Below are positions 1-8,345 of a stretch of DNA of 61,869 nucleotides, piece after piece. Each line of letters opens with the position of its first letter. The first letter of the stretch is position 1. The position numbers and the translations under genes are program-made. The stretch is from CAZCJA01 sp964499015. GTDB taxonomy: Bacteria; Elusimicrobiota; Elusimicrobia; F11. The DNA is taken from NCBI GenBank assembly GCA_964499015.1, contig CAZCJA010000003.1:1-61869 (forward strand). The letters run 5' to 3'. Under the pieces are notes generated by a model. That model had not been told where the DNA came from, made no database searches, and was given only the letters and a program-made list of their open reading frames with translations.

Positions 1-1
1 G

Positions 2-169
2 CTGCGCATCGATCCGTCGAACGTCACCGCGATCGGCCGCATGGGCGCCGCGTTCTTCCTCCTGGGCGAGAAAGACAAGGCCATTAAACTCTGGAAACGC
101 GCGCTGGAACTGGAACCGAACAACCAAACCGCGGTCGAATATCTGAAACAGCTCGGAGTCAGCGAATGA
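2..169 (+). CDS. TPR-repeat protein, C-terminal end (5' truncated by window)
   Basis: An open frame enters from the left edge and ends at the TGA at 167-169. The 55 visible residues form a typical TPR helix pair: ALELEPNN near the end matches the TPR helix B consensus, and an earlier IDPSN marks the preceding repeat boundary. The stop overlaps the ATG of the next gene (ATGA), so this protein is translationally coupled to the FliF-FliG fusion and probably belongs to the same motor operon, which must continue upstream of the window. The role is unknown. A scaffold or assembly protein for the motor is only an inference. Confidence 0.75.
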   Translation: MRIDPSNVTAIGRMGAAFFLLGEKDKAIKLWKRALELEPNNQTAVEYLKQLGVSE

Positions 170-2088
170 TTTCGCTCTGGAAATATTGGTGCTTGGGGCT
201 TACACTCAACACGATGACCAAAAGGCTGAGACTCGCTCGGATCACCTTTTTGATCGCCGCGTTTTCACTCTGCAATAACGCGGCGTTTCTTCACGCCGAA
301 GCGGAAGCCCCCGACCCGATCGTTTTGGAACAAGAGCGGCGCATGAAGGAAGACACCGAGCGCCAGGCCCAGGGCATCTGCGACAGCATCTTGGGCAAGG
401 GGAAATCCAGCGTCCTTGTGAACGTTGAACTCGGCTTGGAAAGCTCGCGCAAAGGCGGTTCCGCTCTTAATCAAAAACGGGACAACAAAAGCGGCCTGGG
501 CGATGAAAATTTCCTGCTGCCATGGGTGCCCGCGCCGAAATCCGTGACGAAAGAGGAAACCCCGAAAGACGCCAGCGTCAACACACAGGCGGCCCAGCAG
601 GCCTCGATGGACGTTAAAACCGTTTTACGTCGCTTCGACATCACCGTCGTTCACGACGACAAAATACCCAAAGAACGCATCGTCGCCGCTCAGGAAACGC
701 TGACGTCGTCGTTCGACCGCTACAAAGACGTGCTCAAACTCTTTTTCCGCGCCACCAGTTTTGTCACGGATGGCGCCGTTAACCCCGGCGACCAGGTGAA
801 GAAGAACATTATCGATTCGCTGAACCTCAAAACGATTTTGCTGCTGCTTTTGCTTCTGCCCTTGTTCATGCTGATCAAGTTCTTGCTCGGTCCGCTCGCC
901 GATTTTCTTAAGAACTACATCGACGGCATGAAGGAGCAGTCCAAATCCAAAGTGGAGATGGAAAACAAATCGGAGAATGAGAACGACAGCGAGAGCGAAA
1001 CGGAAAACGAAGACGAAGGCAATTTGGACGGCGCGGGCTCAGGAGAACTGACGCCCGAGGAACAAGCGCTTTTGGAGGCGCAGGAGGAAGCCATGAAAAA
1101 ATTCGAACCCTTTACCTACGTCACCGACGAGAACTTGAAGCAGCTTGCCTATCTGCTGCACCATGAGGAGCCATGGATCGTGGCCATGGTGATCTCCTAC
1201 TTGACCGCCGAACGGGCGCTCAAAGTAATGGAGGCCTTGCCCGCGGACTTGCAGGCGAAGGTGGCGCTCGAGACCGCCATGTACCGCCAGACGTCTTTGG
1301 AGCAGGTGCAGGCGATCAATGAAGACATCAAACAGAAAATTGATTTCGTCGTCGGCGGTTTGGACAAGCTCGTCACCATTCTCGAGAGCTCGGACCGTTT
1401 CGCCCGCGAAAACATTCTCGAGTATTTGAAAAACCAAAAGCCCGCCGTTTACGAGCGCATCCGCGAACATATTCTCTTGTGGGAAGACTTTGCCGGTTTC
1501 CCGAAACAAGCGATGCAGGTGATCGTTCGCGAGTTGAAGAACGAACAGCTGGCGCAGGCGCTGCGCGGCACGAGCCCGGAACTCCAGCAGAAATTCTTCG
1601 AAAACATGTCGCAGGGCGCCGTCACATTGCTCAAAGAAGAAATGGAATACGGCCGTCCGGTGACCGAAGACCAAATTGAAGAGGAGCGCCGCAAAATCGT
1701 CGACCTGGTTAAGGCCATGGAGAAAGACGGCAAAGTGGCGTTTCGCCAACGCGGGAAAATTCAAACGCTTGACGGAGACGAGATGAGCGCGGGCCTGGCC
1801 GCCCAGCGCTTAAACGCCGCGCACGGCGATCCGACGCAGGCCTACAACGCCGGCATGGCCGCGGCGGAAGCGGGCAACGTCGAAGAAGCGATCACGCAAT
1901 TCGAAGTGTGCGTGGAGCTGAACCCGCAGTCGGTGGAAGGCTATCAGGGACTTGCTAATGCCTATTACTCGGCGGGCCGTTATCCCGAGGCGTTGGCCGC
2001 GTATGACACGCTTCTTTCGCTTCAGCCCAACCCGGAGATGCAGGCCTGGGTGGAACAGCTTCGCGCCAGCCTTTCGGCGGCGGCATAA
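166..2088 (+). CDS. FliF-FliG fusion protein with C-terminal TPR (rotor-like protein of a non-flagellar motor)
   Basis: 640 aa. Order of parts: a signal-anchor-like segment at about 22-45 (ARITFLIAAFSL); a periplasmic part at about 50-215 resembling the last periplasmic domain of FliF (ERQAQGICDSILGKG, then VLVNVELGLE, later LRRFDITVV); a leucine-rich membrane segment at about 222-245; an acidic linker at 250-292; a FliG-like middle domain (EEPWIVAMVISYL at about 335 in place of EHPQ); a FliG C-terminal domain from about 436 (LLWEDFAGF, ALRGTSPELQQKFFENMS); and a TPR at about 555-630. The topology agrees with FliF, whose last membrane helix leads to the cytoplasmic tail that binds FliG. FliF's first two ring-building domains are absent. 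An SD-like GGAG lies 7 nt before the chosen ATG, which overlaps the upstream stop; M17 (214) is an alternative start. It is coupled in an operon to coiled-coil, FlbD-like and MotAB genes. Confidence 0.8.
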   Translation: MISLWKYWCLGLTLNTMTKRLRLARITFLIAAFSLCNNAAFLHAEAEAPDPIVLEQERRMKEDTERQAQGICDSILGKGKSSVLVNVELGLESSRKGGSALNQKRDNKSGLGDENFLLPWVPAPKSVTKEETPKDASVNTQAAQQASMDVKTVLRRFDITVVHDDKIPKERIVAAQETLTSSFDRYKDVLKLFFRATSFVTDGAVNPGDQVKKNIIDSLNLKTILLLLLLLPLFMLIKFLLGPLADFLKNYIDGMKEQSKSKVEMENKSENENDSESETENEDEGNLDGAGSGELTPEEQALLEAQEEAMKKFEPFTYVTDENLKQLAYLLHHEEPWIVAMVISYLTAERALKVMEALPADLQAKVALETAMYRQTSLEQVQAINEDIKQKIDFVVGGLDKLVTILESSDRFARENILEYLKNQKPAVYERIREHILLWEDFAGFPKQAMQVIVRELKNEQLAQALRGTSPELQQKFFENMSQGAVTLLKEEMEYGRPVTEDQIEEERRKIVDLVKAMEKDGKVAFRQRGKIQTLDGDEMSAGLAAQRLNAAHGDPTQAYNAGMAAAEAGNVEEAITQFEVCVELNPQSVEGYQGLANAYYSAGRYPEALAAYDTLLSLQPNPEMQAWVEQLRASLSAAA

Positions 2089-2100
2089 GAGGGGAAAAAT

Positions 2101-3846
2101 ATGGACGACGTGCTCGGTAAAAAACTCGGACGCATGAAAACGCGGATGGACCGTTTCTCCAAGGCGGTCGAAACGCGCTTGAATTCCCTCGAAGGCCTCT
2201 ACAAAGAGTACGCGAAGCAGTGCGAGGCCGAAAAAGAACAGCTGGCGGCCGAAAAGAAAAATGAAGAAGAGACGCTGAAGGCCGACGTCGACCAGGCCGC
2301 CAATGATTTCACGCGCAGCAAATACGCCGTCGAGAAAGACGCGGCCATCGCCCGCACGGAGATCGGCAAAGCGCAGGATTCGATCCACAGAGCGGAAGCC
2401 AATGCCGATCACGAAACCGCCCGTTTGCGCGAAGAGAAAACAAAGCACCAGATTTCGATCGAGAAGCAGAAAAGCGCCCTGCACGAGCTCTATCAGGAGC
2501 AGAAGCGCCACTTGCTTACCCAGCGCGAGAAACTGATCCAGAAATATGCGCAGTTGGACAAAACGTATCAGGCCGCGCGCGCCAAATTCCAAAACGAAGC
2601 CGCCAAACTCCGCGCCGAGAAGGAAGAGCAGCTGACGCTGCTGCGCGACCAGGTGAACGGCAAGAAAGAGGGCTGGCAAAATGCGTTGGCCGCGATTAAG
2701 CGGGAATATGAACTATTGGCCAAGGAGCGCGCCGACATCGAAGCCAAGCTCGGCACGGTCCGCGAAGAGAAAGAAAAGGAACTCGAGGAGACGCGCATCG
2801 CCATAAAAATGGCGAAAGAACAGCTCGAGATCGACAAGGCCACCATCGTCGAGAAAGCGGAAGAAGATCAGCGCCGCTGCGCCGCCGACGTGCGCGAACT
2901 TGAAGAGAAGGTGAATAAAACCGAGATCGAGCTGCAGAATTTGATTCTCAACAACGAAGCCGTCCGCAAAGACGCCGAAGAAGGCTTCCAAAAAGAAGAA
3001 GCGCTGCTTAAGGAAGCGCTCAAGGCCGAGACGGAAAAACGCGATTACGAGCAGAAACTTTATCAGGAAGAAAAAACGGGCCGGGAGAAACAGCTCAACG
3101 GCCTGCGCGAAGAATACGAGAAGAAAAAATGGCACTGGGAGAACCAGGTTCGCGCGCTGACGATGAAAAAGAGCGTCCAGGAGGCCGAATTCGAAGCGGA
3201 GCGGATGCGCATCGACCGCGAGGCGCGTGTGAGTTTCCGCTCGCTCGAAGCCAAACGCGACGAGCTGAAGCAGCGCTTGTCGGATTTGAAAAATCGTTAC
3301 GAGACACTGTCCAAAAACGCGAGCAAAGAAAAAGAATTGATGTCGCAGCGCTGGCAGTGGCGCCGCGACCGCTTGTGGAGCATGTGGCAGAACCGCTTGG
3401 ACGTCATCAAGCAGGAACGCGCCGCATTGCACGACCAGTTGGACCAATTGATGTCCACCTTCACCAAGGAGAAGGGGGAGGCGGTGAACAAAGAGGCCCA
3501 GGAAGAGCAGAAAGTGTCCGAACTCCAGCAGTTCGTGTTTCATTTGACGGACCAAATCGATGGCAGCCGTAAACAGCGTGAAATTCAAATAGAGCTTGAA
3601 AAAACGCGATTTCTCGCACAGATTAAGGAGTGTGAGACCTTGATCGGTGATTGGTTGGACCGTCTGAAAGCGACTCAGGAGGATTTGGCGGCGTTCAACA
3701 CGCAGTTTGGCGGCCAGATGAATTTTGCGGAACGCATTTTCCGCGACGAGGAGCAGGAAACGCAGCTGTTCCTGCACGATTTACAGAGAGCGATGACTCT
3801 CTTGGGCGCTAAAACGGAATCGACAAAAACGAAGGATGCCGCATGA
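2101..3846 (+). CDS. long coiled-coil protein 1 of the motor operon
   Basis: 581 aa with no signal peptide or membrane segment, so presumably cytoplasmic. From about residue 5 to 560 it is almost unbroken charged heptad sequence rich in E, K, Q, R and A, with few prolines and glycines: a long parallel or antiparallel coiled coil. No catalytic motif is visible. It starts 12 nt after the FliF-FliG stop behind an AGAGGGG ribosome site and ends in an ATGA overlap with the next coiled-coil gene, which indicates matched production with the motor parts. It may be a filament or linker contacting the cytoplasmic FliG-like face. FliH- or FliJ-like proteins are far shorter, so they are poor matches. Confidence 0.75.
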   Translation: MDDVLGKKLGRMKTRMDRFSKAVETRLNSLEGLYKEYAKQCEAEKEQLAAEKKNEEETLKADVDQAANDFTRSKYAVEKDAAIARTEIGKAQDSIHRAEANADHETARLREEKTKHQISIEKQKSALHELYQEQKRHLLTQREKLIQKYAQLDKTYQAARAKFQNEAAKLRAEKEEQLTLLRDQVNGKKEGWQNALAAIKREYELLAKERADIEAKLGTVREEKEKELEETRIAIKMAKEQLEIDKATIVEKAEEDQRRCAADVRELEEKVNKTEIELQNLILNNEAVRKDAEEGFQKEEALLKEALKAETEKRDYEQKLYQEEKTGREKQLNGLREEYEKKKWHWENQVRALTMKKSVQEAEFEAERMRIDREARVSFRSLEAKRDELKQRLSDLKNRYETLSKNASKEKELMSQRWQWRRDRLWSMWQNRLDVIKQERAALHDQLDQLMSTFTKEKGEAVNKEAQEEQKVSELQQFVFHLTDQIDGSRKQREIQIELEKTRFLAQIKECETLIGDWLDRLKATQEDLAAFNTQFGGQMNFAERIFRDEEQETQLFLHDLQRAMTLLGAKTESTKTKDAA

Positions 3847-6611
3847 GCTTGGAAAAAGACAAACCGAACGATAAGCCTCAGGGACTGCCGGGCGCCGGCG
3901 CAAGCCGCCCGCCGGTTCCTCCGCCGCCCGGAAAGAAACCCGGACTGCCGAAAGGCCCTGTGCCGCCGCGCAATCCGATGCAGCAGCTTCCGCGCGTACC
4001 CGCGCCTCCGATGGGCGGCGCTCCCGGCATGCCGCCGGCTCCCGGAATGGCTCCGAAACCTTTTGCTCCACCCGCGATGGGAGGCTTTCCGCCGCCCATG
4101 ACGCCCAAAGCGCCCGGCGCAATGCCGCCGATGACGCCCGCCAATTTGCCGCCGGCCGCCGCTAAATTTAATGCCCAAATGAGCCAGGCCGAAAACGCCA
4201 GCTCGGCCATGGAAGAGAAAGTCGCGGAACTCGAACGCAAGCTCATGGAGGAGCGCGAAAAAGTTTTGCTGGCTCAGCTTCGTTCCAAAGAGGAAGAGGC
4301 GGTGTCCGCCAAAGTCGAAACCTCCATCAAGGAAATTCAGGACAAGCTGCGCCGCGAAAAGAAAGAGCAGGAAATGGACGAGGCCCGCCGCAAAGCGGAA
4401 GGCAAAGTCCTGCAAATGGAGCGCCGCCTGGCCGAGGAGCGCGAAGCGTGGGTTTCCACGTTAAAAGGACAGCTCAATCAGCGCGACACCATCACCCAGG
4501 AAATGGAGTCGCACTTCGCGACGCGCCTTAAAGATTTGGAATACCGCTGGGCCCAAGAGAAGTCGGGCCTCGAAACCTCCCTGCGCGACCGTGACGCCGA
4601 GATCGCGCGCGTCCGCCAGGAAGTCGCGCTCAAGGCTGAACATGACAAGGCGTTTTGGGAAGACCGCATCAAAACAATTTCCGGCGATCGTGAGAAATTG
4701 GAACGCGAGCTGGAGCGCGTCACCGCGAAGTTCCAGCAGGAAAAAGACCAGCTGACGTTCGAGCGCCAAAACTTGCGTGACTCCGTCGCCAAACTGGAAT
4801 CCGCGATTAAATTTGTCGAAGAACAGGGCCGCGTCGAGAAATCCACGTTAAAGCGCGAGGCTGACGCCACGCTGGAGATCGCCAAACAGCAGGCAACGAT
4901 GGAGCGCGAACTTTTGCAGAAACAGATGGCCGCTTTAAACCAGCAAATCAGCACGCAGGCGAAAGAGCTGCTCGAGAAAGGCGCTTCCAACGAGGCGATG
5001 AAAGAACACATGGGCCAGCTCAAGGTCCAACTGGCGCAGACGCAGGCGCAGTTGGTTGAAAAAGACCACACGATCGAACGCTTGAACGCGCTGATCCGCG
5101 AAGAGAAGGCCAACGTCGACAATTTGAAGCAGGAGATCGGCCGCCGCGAAGCGATGGCCCACACGTACGCGCGCGACGTTGAAGACGCGCGCCGCCGCGC
5201 GTCGTCGCTGCAGTCGGACCTGGACGAGGCCAAGAAAAGCATTTCCGATTTGGAGCGCAGCAACCAGGGACGCCGCTACGACATCACCAAGGTCCAGGAC
5301 GAATATGAAACGCGCATCAAAGTTTTGCAGAACCGCCTCGATTGGTACGACGCCAATGTAAAGCGCGAGTATGAAATGGCGCGCGACAAAGTGCGCGAAG
5401 AAGTGGATGCCATGCAGGCGCAACTGAAGGAAGCGCAAGCGCTTGCTGAAACGGTTTCAGGCACGTCCGAGCAACTTTCTCAGTTGGAAACAGAGCGCAA
5501 CACGCTGCGCGACGAATTGAACCACCTCAAATCCGAATGGAAGGAAGTGCAGCGTGAGCTGGCTTCCCAACTTCAGGCCGCCGAAGAGAAAATGCAGGCC
5601 GAGAAGCGCAAAGCCGAAGATATTTTGGACAGCAAGCTCGCCGTGGAGCAGGAGCTTCGCCAACGAATTTCGCAGGTGCAAATTCAGCAGGACGCGATCG
5701 ATAAAAAACAAGCCGAGATGGACCGCGCCCAACAGGCGCTTCAGCTTGAACGCGATAAAACCCAGGGACTTTTCCGCCAGATTGAAGAGTACAAGAAGAT
5801 CATGCAGTCGCAGGGCGTCGACAACATCCTTAAACTCAGGCAGGACTTGGGCGAGAGGGAAGCGGAAGTCGACCAGCTGAAGCAGCGTCTTTTATCGTTG
5901 AAAGCCTCGGCGGATTCCTTGGACGAAAAAGAAAACATGTACCGCGATAAGGAGCGCGTTCTTCGCCAGCTTGTGACCGATAAAGAAGAGGCGGTCGCCG
6001 AATTTAAGAACCGTATCCATACCCTCGAACGCCAACTGAATGAGCATGCCGCGGAACGCGATTCCATCGAAGCCGACGCCAAGAAGAAAATCGAGCGCCT
6101 GCTGCAAGCCAAGCAGCGCGAAATCGAAGACAGATTGGCCGAGCAGAAAATTGAACTGGAGAAAGCGTATCGCGCTGAATTCGAAGCGCTGAAAACGTCC
6201 GTGACCGCGACCGGCGGCCAAAGCGCCGAGCCTCAGGTGGACATGAACGAGCTGGAGCAGCAGGCACGCCAGCGCGCCGAACAGGAATTCCTGGATCAGA
6301 TGCGCGAAAAAGAAACAGCGATGGACGCCAAAGTTAAAGAAATCAATGAAGAGGCGAAAAAGGAAGCCGAGAAGTGGCGTTGGGAAAACGAGAATTTGAA
6401 GGAAGAGCTCCGCCGTTCACGCGAAGCGCGCATGCAGATCGAGCGCGAGGCGCAGGAGCTGATCCAGCAGGCGGAAAACCATTACAAAGGCGAGTTTGAG
6501 AAGCGCATCGCCGAAATGGAAGAGGAAGCCAAGAACGGCCGCGGCTTATTCGGCACCATCGGCAAAATTTTGGACACGCCGATCATCGACACAAAGAAGA
6601 AGAATAAATGA
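3843..6611 (+). CDS. long coiled-coil protein 2 with proline-rich N-terminus
   Basis: 922 aa. Residues 1-115 are rich in proline, glycine and methionine (repeats such as PPPMGGAPGMPP) and look disordered. Residues about 118-895 are a nearly continuous coiled coil. A short conserved-looking tail follows (GLFGTIGKILDTPI). There is no signal peptide or membrane helix. The gene begins in the ATGA overlap with the preceding coiled-coil gene and ends in an ATGA overlap with the flbD-like gene. Long coiled coils with disordered proline-rich heads occur in bacterial cytoskeletal and polar scaffold proteins. A filament coupling the motor to something else in the cell is an inference from size and context only. 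Confidence 0.75.
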   Translation: MSLEKDKPNDKPQGLPGAGASRPPVPPPPGKKPGLPKGPVPPRNPMQQLPRVPAPPMGGAPGMPPAPGMAPKPFAPPAMGGFPPPMTPKAPGAMPPMTPANLPPAAAKFNAQMSQAENASSAMEEKVAELERKLMEEREKVLLAQLRSKEEEAVSAKVETSIKEIQDKLRREKKEQEMDEARRKAEGKVLQMERRLAEEREAWVSTLKGQLNQRDTITQEMESHFATRLKDLEYRWAQEKSGLETSLRDRDAEIARVRQEVALKAEHDKAFWEDRIKTISGDREKLERELERVTAKFQQEKDQLTFERQNLRDSVAKLESAIKFVEEQGRVEKSTLKREADATLEIAKQQATMERELLQKQMAALNQQISTQAKELLEKGASNEAMKEHMGQLKVQLAQTQAQLVEKDHTIERLNALIREEKANVDNLKQEIGRREAMAHTYARDVEDARRRASSLQSDLDEAKKSISDLERSNQGRRYDITKVQDEYETRIKVLQNRLDWYDANVKREYEMARDKVREEVDAMQAQLKEAQALAETVSGTSEQLSQLETERNTLRDELNHLKSEWKEVQRELASQLQAAEEKMQAEKRKAEDILDSKLAVEQELRQRISQVQIQQDAIDKKQAEMDRAQQALQLERDKTQGLFRQIEEYKKIMQSQGVDNILKLRQDLGEREAEVDQLKQRLLSLKASADSLDEKENMYRDKERVLRQLVTDKEEAVAEFKNRIHTLERQLNEHAAERDSIEADAKKKIERLLQAKQREIEDRLAEQKIELEKAYRAEFEALKTSVTATGGQSAEPQVDMNELEQQARQRAEQEFLDQMREKETAMDAKVKEINEEAKKEAEKWRWENENLKEELRRSREARMQIEREAQELIQQAENHYKGEFEKRIAEMEEEAKNGRGLFGTIGKILDTPIIDTKKKNK

Positions 6612-6850
6612 TCTCGCTCAAACGCCTCAATGGAACCGAATTTACGCTCAACGCGGAGTTGATCGAGCAGATTGAGCGCACGCCGGACACGGTGATTACG
6701 CTGATAACAGGGAACAATATCGTGGTGCGCGAATCGGTCGACGACGTCGTTCAAAAGGTTGTTGAGTACAGACACAAAGTTGTCATTGCGAGCGCAGCGA
6801 AGCAATCTCATGAGATCGCCACGGCGCCCCTCCGGGTCGCCTCGCGATGA
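6608..6850 (+). CDS. flbD: FlbD-family motor-associated protein, C-terminus replaced by a palindromic repeat
   Basis: 80 aa as annotated. Residues 1-58 fit the small FlbD family, which lies next to motA/motB in many flagellar clusters: MISLKRLNG at the start, then IERTPDTVITL and a V-RESVDDVV segment. FlbD proteins are usually about 60-70 aa with a conserved N-terminal half and no enzymatic role. From residue 59 the reading frame runs into the palindromic repeat at 6782-6851, so the last 22 residues and the stop codon come from the repeat. The position between coiled-coil protein 2 (ATGA overlap) and motA supports the assignment. Confidence 0.75.
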   Translation: MISLKRLNGTEFTLNAELIEQIERTPDTVITLITGNNIVVRESVDDVVQKVVEYRHKVVIASAAKQSHEIATAPLRVASR

Positions 6851-6851
6851 C
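6782..6851. repeat. dispersed palindromic repeat, copy 1
   Basis: Imperfect inverted repeat: GTCATTGCGAG at the left end and CTCGCGATGAC at the right end pair at 10 of 11 positions. The first 29 bases match the second copy at 24413 with one difference (GAGCGC versus GAGCGT). The centre differs between copies. This is the widespread TCATTGCGAGCG...AAGCAATCTC type of short palindromic element. It overlaps the 3' end of the flbD-like gene and supplies its stop codon. Confidence 0.8.
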
Positions 6852-6866
6852 AAATAGGAATAAATA

Positions 6867-7658
6867 ATGGATATCGCGACAATAGCCGGAATTTTGGTCG
6901 GCGGTTTGATGGTTTTTATCACCATTTTTCATGCGGAAGGCATGAAAGGGTTTCTGCCCTTCCTTAATGCGGAAGCCATCTTGATCGTTATGGGCGGGAC
7001 GTTTTGCGCGCTGCTGGTGAATTATCCGCTGTCCCAAGTGCTGGGTGTTTTTAAAGTTCTGAAAAAAGTAATGCGCAACGAGCGCATCGACACGCAGGAC
7101 ATCGTCACCACATATGTGCGTTTTGCCAAAAAAGCCCGCACCGACGGTTTCTTGTCGCTGCAGGAAGAGGTGAAGAGCACCAAGAACGATTTTTTAAAAC
7201 GCGGCGTGCAGCTTGTCATCGATGGCGCGGACAAGGAATTCATCCAAAACATGATGGAAACCGAATTGGGCTTTATTCGCGAGCGCCACAAGGTGGGGCA
7301 GGAAGTGTTCAACTCGCTTGGTACCTATGCGCCGGCGTTCGGCATCATCGGCACAATTCTCGGCATGATCCTGATGATGACGTCGCTCGACGACGTCGCT
7401 CAAGTGCCGCGGCGTATGGCGCTGGCGCTTTCCGCCGCGTTCTTCGGTTTGGGCAGCGGATATCTGTTGTTCCTGCCGATGGCGGGAAAGCTCCGCCGTC
7501 GTTCGGAAGAAGAGTTGTTGATTAAGGAAATCATCATCCGCGGCGTACTGCTTTTGCAGACCGGTGTTGCGCCGAGCTTGATGGAGTCGAATTTGAAAGC
7601 CTACCTGGACCCATCCACGCGCACGTTGATCCGCACCAGCTCCGCGGCGAACGAGTAA
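6867..7658 (+). CDS. motA: MotA-family stator protein (proton/sodium channel subunit)
   Basis: 263 aa. Inner-membrane stator subunit that with MotB forms an ion channel and pushes on FliG. Two N-terminal membrane helices (about 5-25 and 31-52), a cytoplasmic loop (about 65-145) and two C-terminal helices fit the family. The two conserved prolines are seen: P156 in TYAPAFGIIGT and P204 in FLPMAGKL. The charged loop contains RERH before the third helix, where MotA contacts FliG. The start lies 15 nt after the repeat that ends flbD, and motB begins 3 nt after its stop. Length and motifs are closer to MotA than to ExbB or TolQ. Confidence 0.93.
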   Translation: MDIATIAGILVGGLMVFITIFHAEGMKGFLPFLNAEAILIVMGGTFCALLVNYPLSQVLGVFKVLKKVMRNERIDTQDIVTTYVRFAKKARTDGFLSLQEEVKSTKNDFLKRGVQLVIDGADKEFIQNMMETELGFIRERHKVGQEVFNSLGTYAPAFGIIGTILGMILMMTSLDDVAQVPRRMALALSAAFFGLGSGYLLFLPMAGKLRRRSEEELLIKEIIIRGVLLLQTGVAPSLMESNLKAYLDPSTRTLIRTSSAANE

Positions 7659-7661
7659 GCC

Positions 7662-8345
7662 ATGCCGCTTAAAGCCCCCAAAGGGTTTATCGAAGAAAGC
7701 GACCCCCGGGTCACTCTCATCGGGCATCCCGCGCCGGCCTGGATGGTCAATTACGCCGACTTGATGACCGAGTTGGTCTGTTTCTATTTAATTTTGTACG
7801 CGCTCTCCGCGTCGTTGTCCAAGCCCATGCAGGAAGCCAAAAAAGAAGTTGAAGAAACCATGAAGCAGGAAGAAGTGGCGGGCGACGTGAAGATGACCAA
7901 AGACGGGCTCGTGATTTCGCTGCAGGAACAGGGCCCAAACGTATTTTTTGAAAGCGGCTCGGCCGATATGTCGGAGCAGATGAAGCAGATTTTGGACGGC
8001 CTTGCGCCGACGCTGGTCAAACTGGCCGAGAAGAAGCACGACGTGATTGTCGAAGGCCATACGGACGACGTGCCCACGCGCGGCGGTCGGTACCCGTCCA
8101 ACTGGGAGTTGTCGTCGGCCCGCGCGACCAACGTGGTTCAGTATTTACTGCAGAAGCATCACTTTTCGCCGAAGCATATCGCCGCCGTCGGTTACGGCGA
8201 GAACAAAAACCTGCCGCGAGAAACCGAGGAAGACACCGCGAGTTGGCGCCAACGCAACCGGCGCGTCGTTTTTCTTGTTAAGAATCCGGAGCAGGCCACC
8301 CAGAAAACAGATGGCCCTCCATCTGATGCGCCCGCCAAGTATTAA
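7662..8345 (+). CDS. motB: MotB-family stator protein with peptidoglycan-binding OmpA domain
   Basis: 227 aa. One N-terminal membrane helix carries the ion-binding aspartate D33 in the signature NYADLMTELV. A short plug/linker region follows (about 55-80), then an OmpA-like domain with EGHTDDVP and the NWELSSARA motif that binds peptidoglycan. All residues expected of an active, wall-anchored stator are present. It lies 3 nt downstream of motA. Its stop overlaps the end of the convergent clpB by 4 nt, so the motor operon ends here without a separate terminator. Confidence 0.94.
   Translation: MPLKAPKGFIEESDPRVTLIGHPAPAWMVNYADLMTELVCFYLILYALSASLSKPMQEAKKEVEETMKQEEVAGDVKMTKDGLVISLQEQGPNVFFESGSADMSEQMKQILDGLAPTLVKLAEKKHDVIVEGHTDDVPTRGGRYPSNWELSSARATNVVQYLLQKHHFSPKHIAAVGYGENKNLPRETEEDTASWRQRNRRVVFLVKNPEQATQKTDGPPSDAPAKY

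Noticed and set aside
1039..5463. Long open frames on the minus strand opposite the FliF-FliG fusion and coiled-coil genes
   Set aside because: They mirror the Glu/Lys-rich coding strand (giving F/L-rich or S/R-rich products), lack ribosome sites and lie fully inside well-supported genes.
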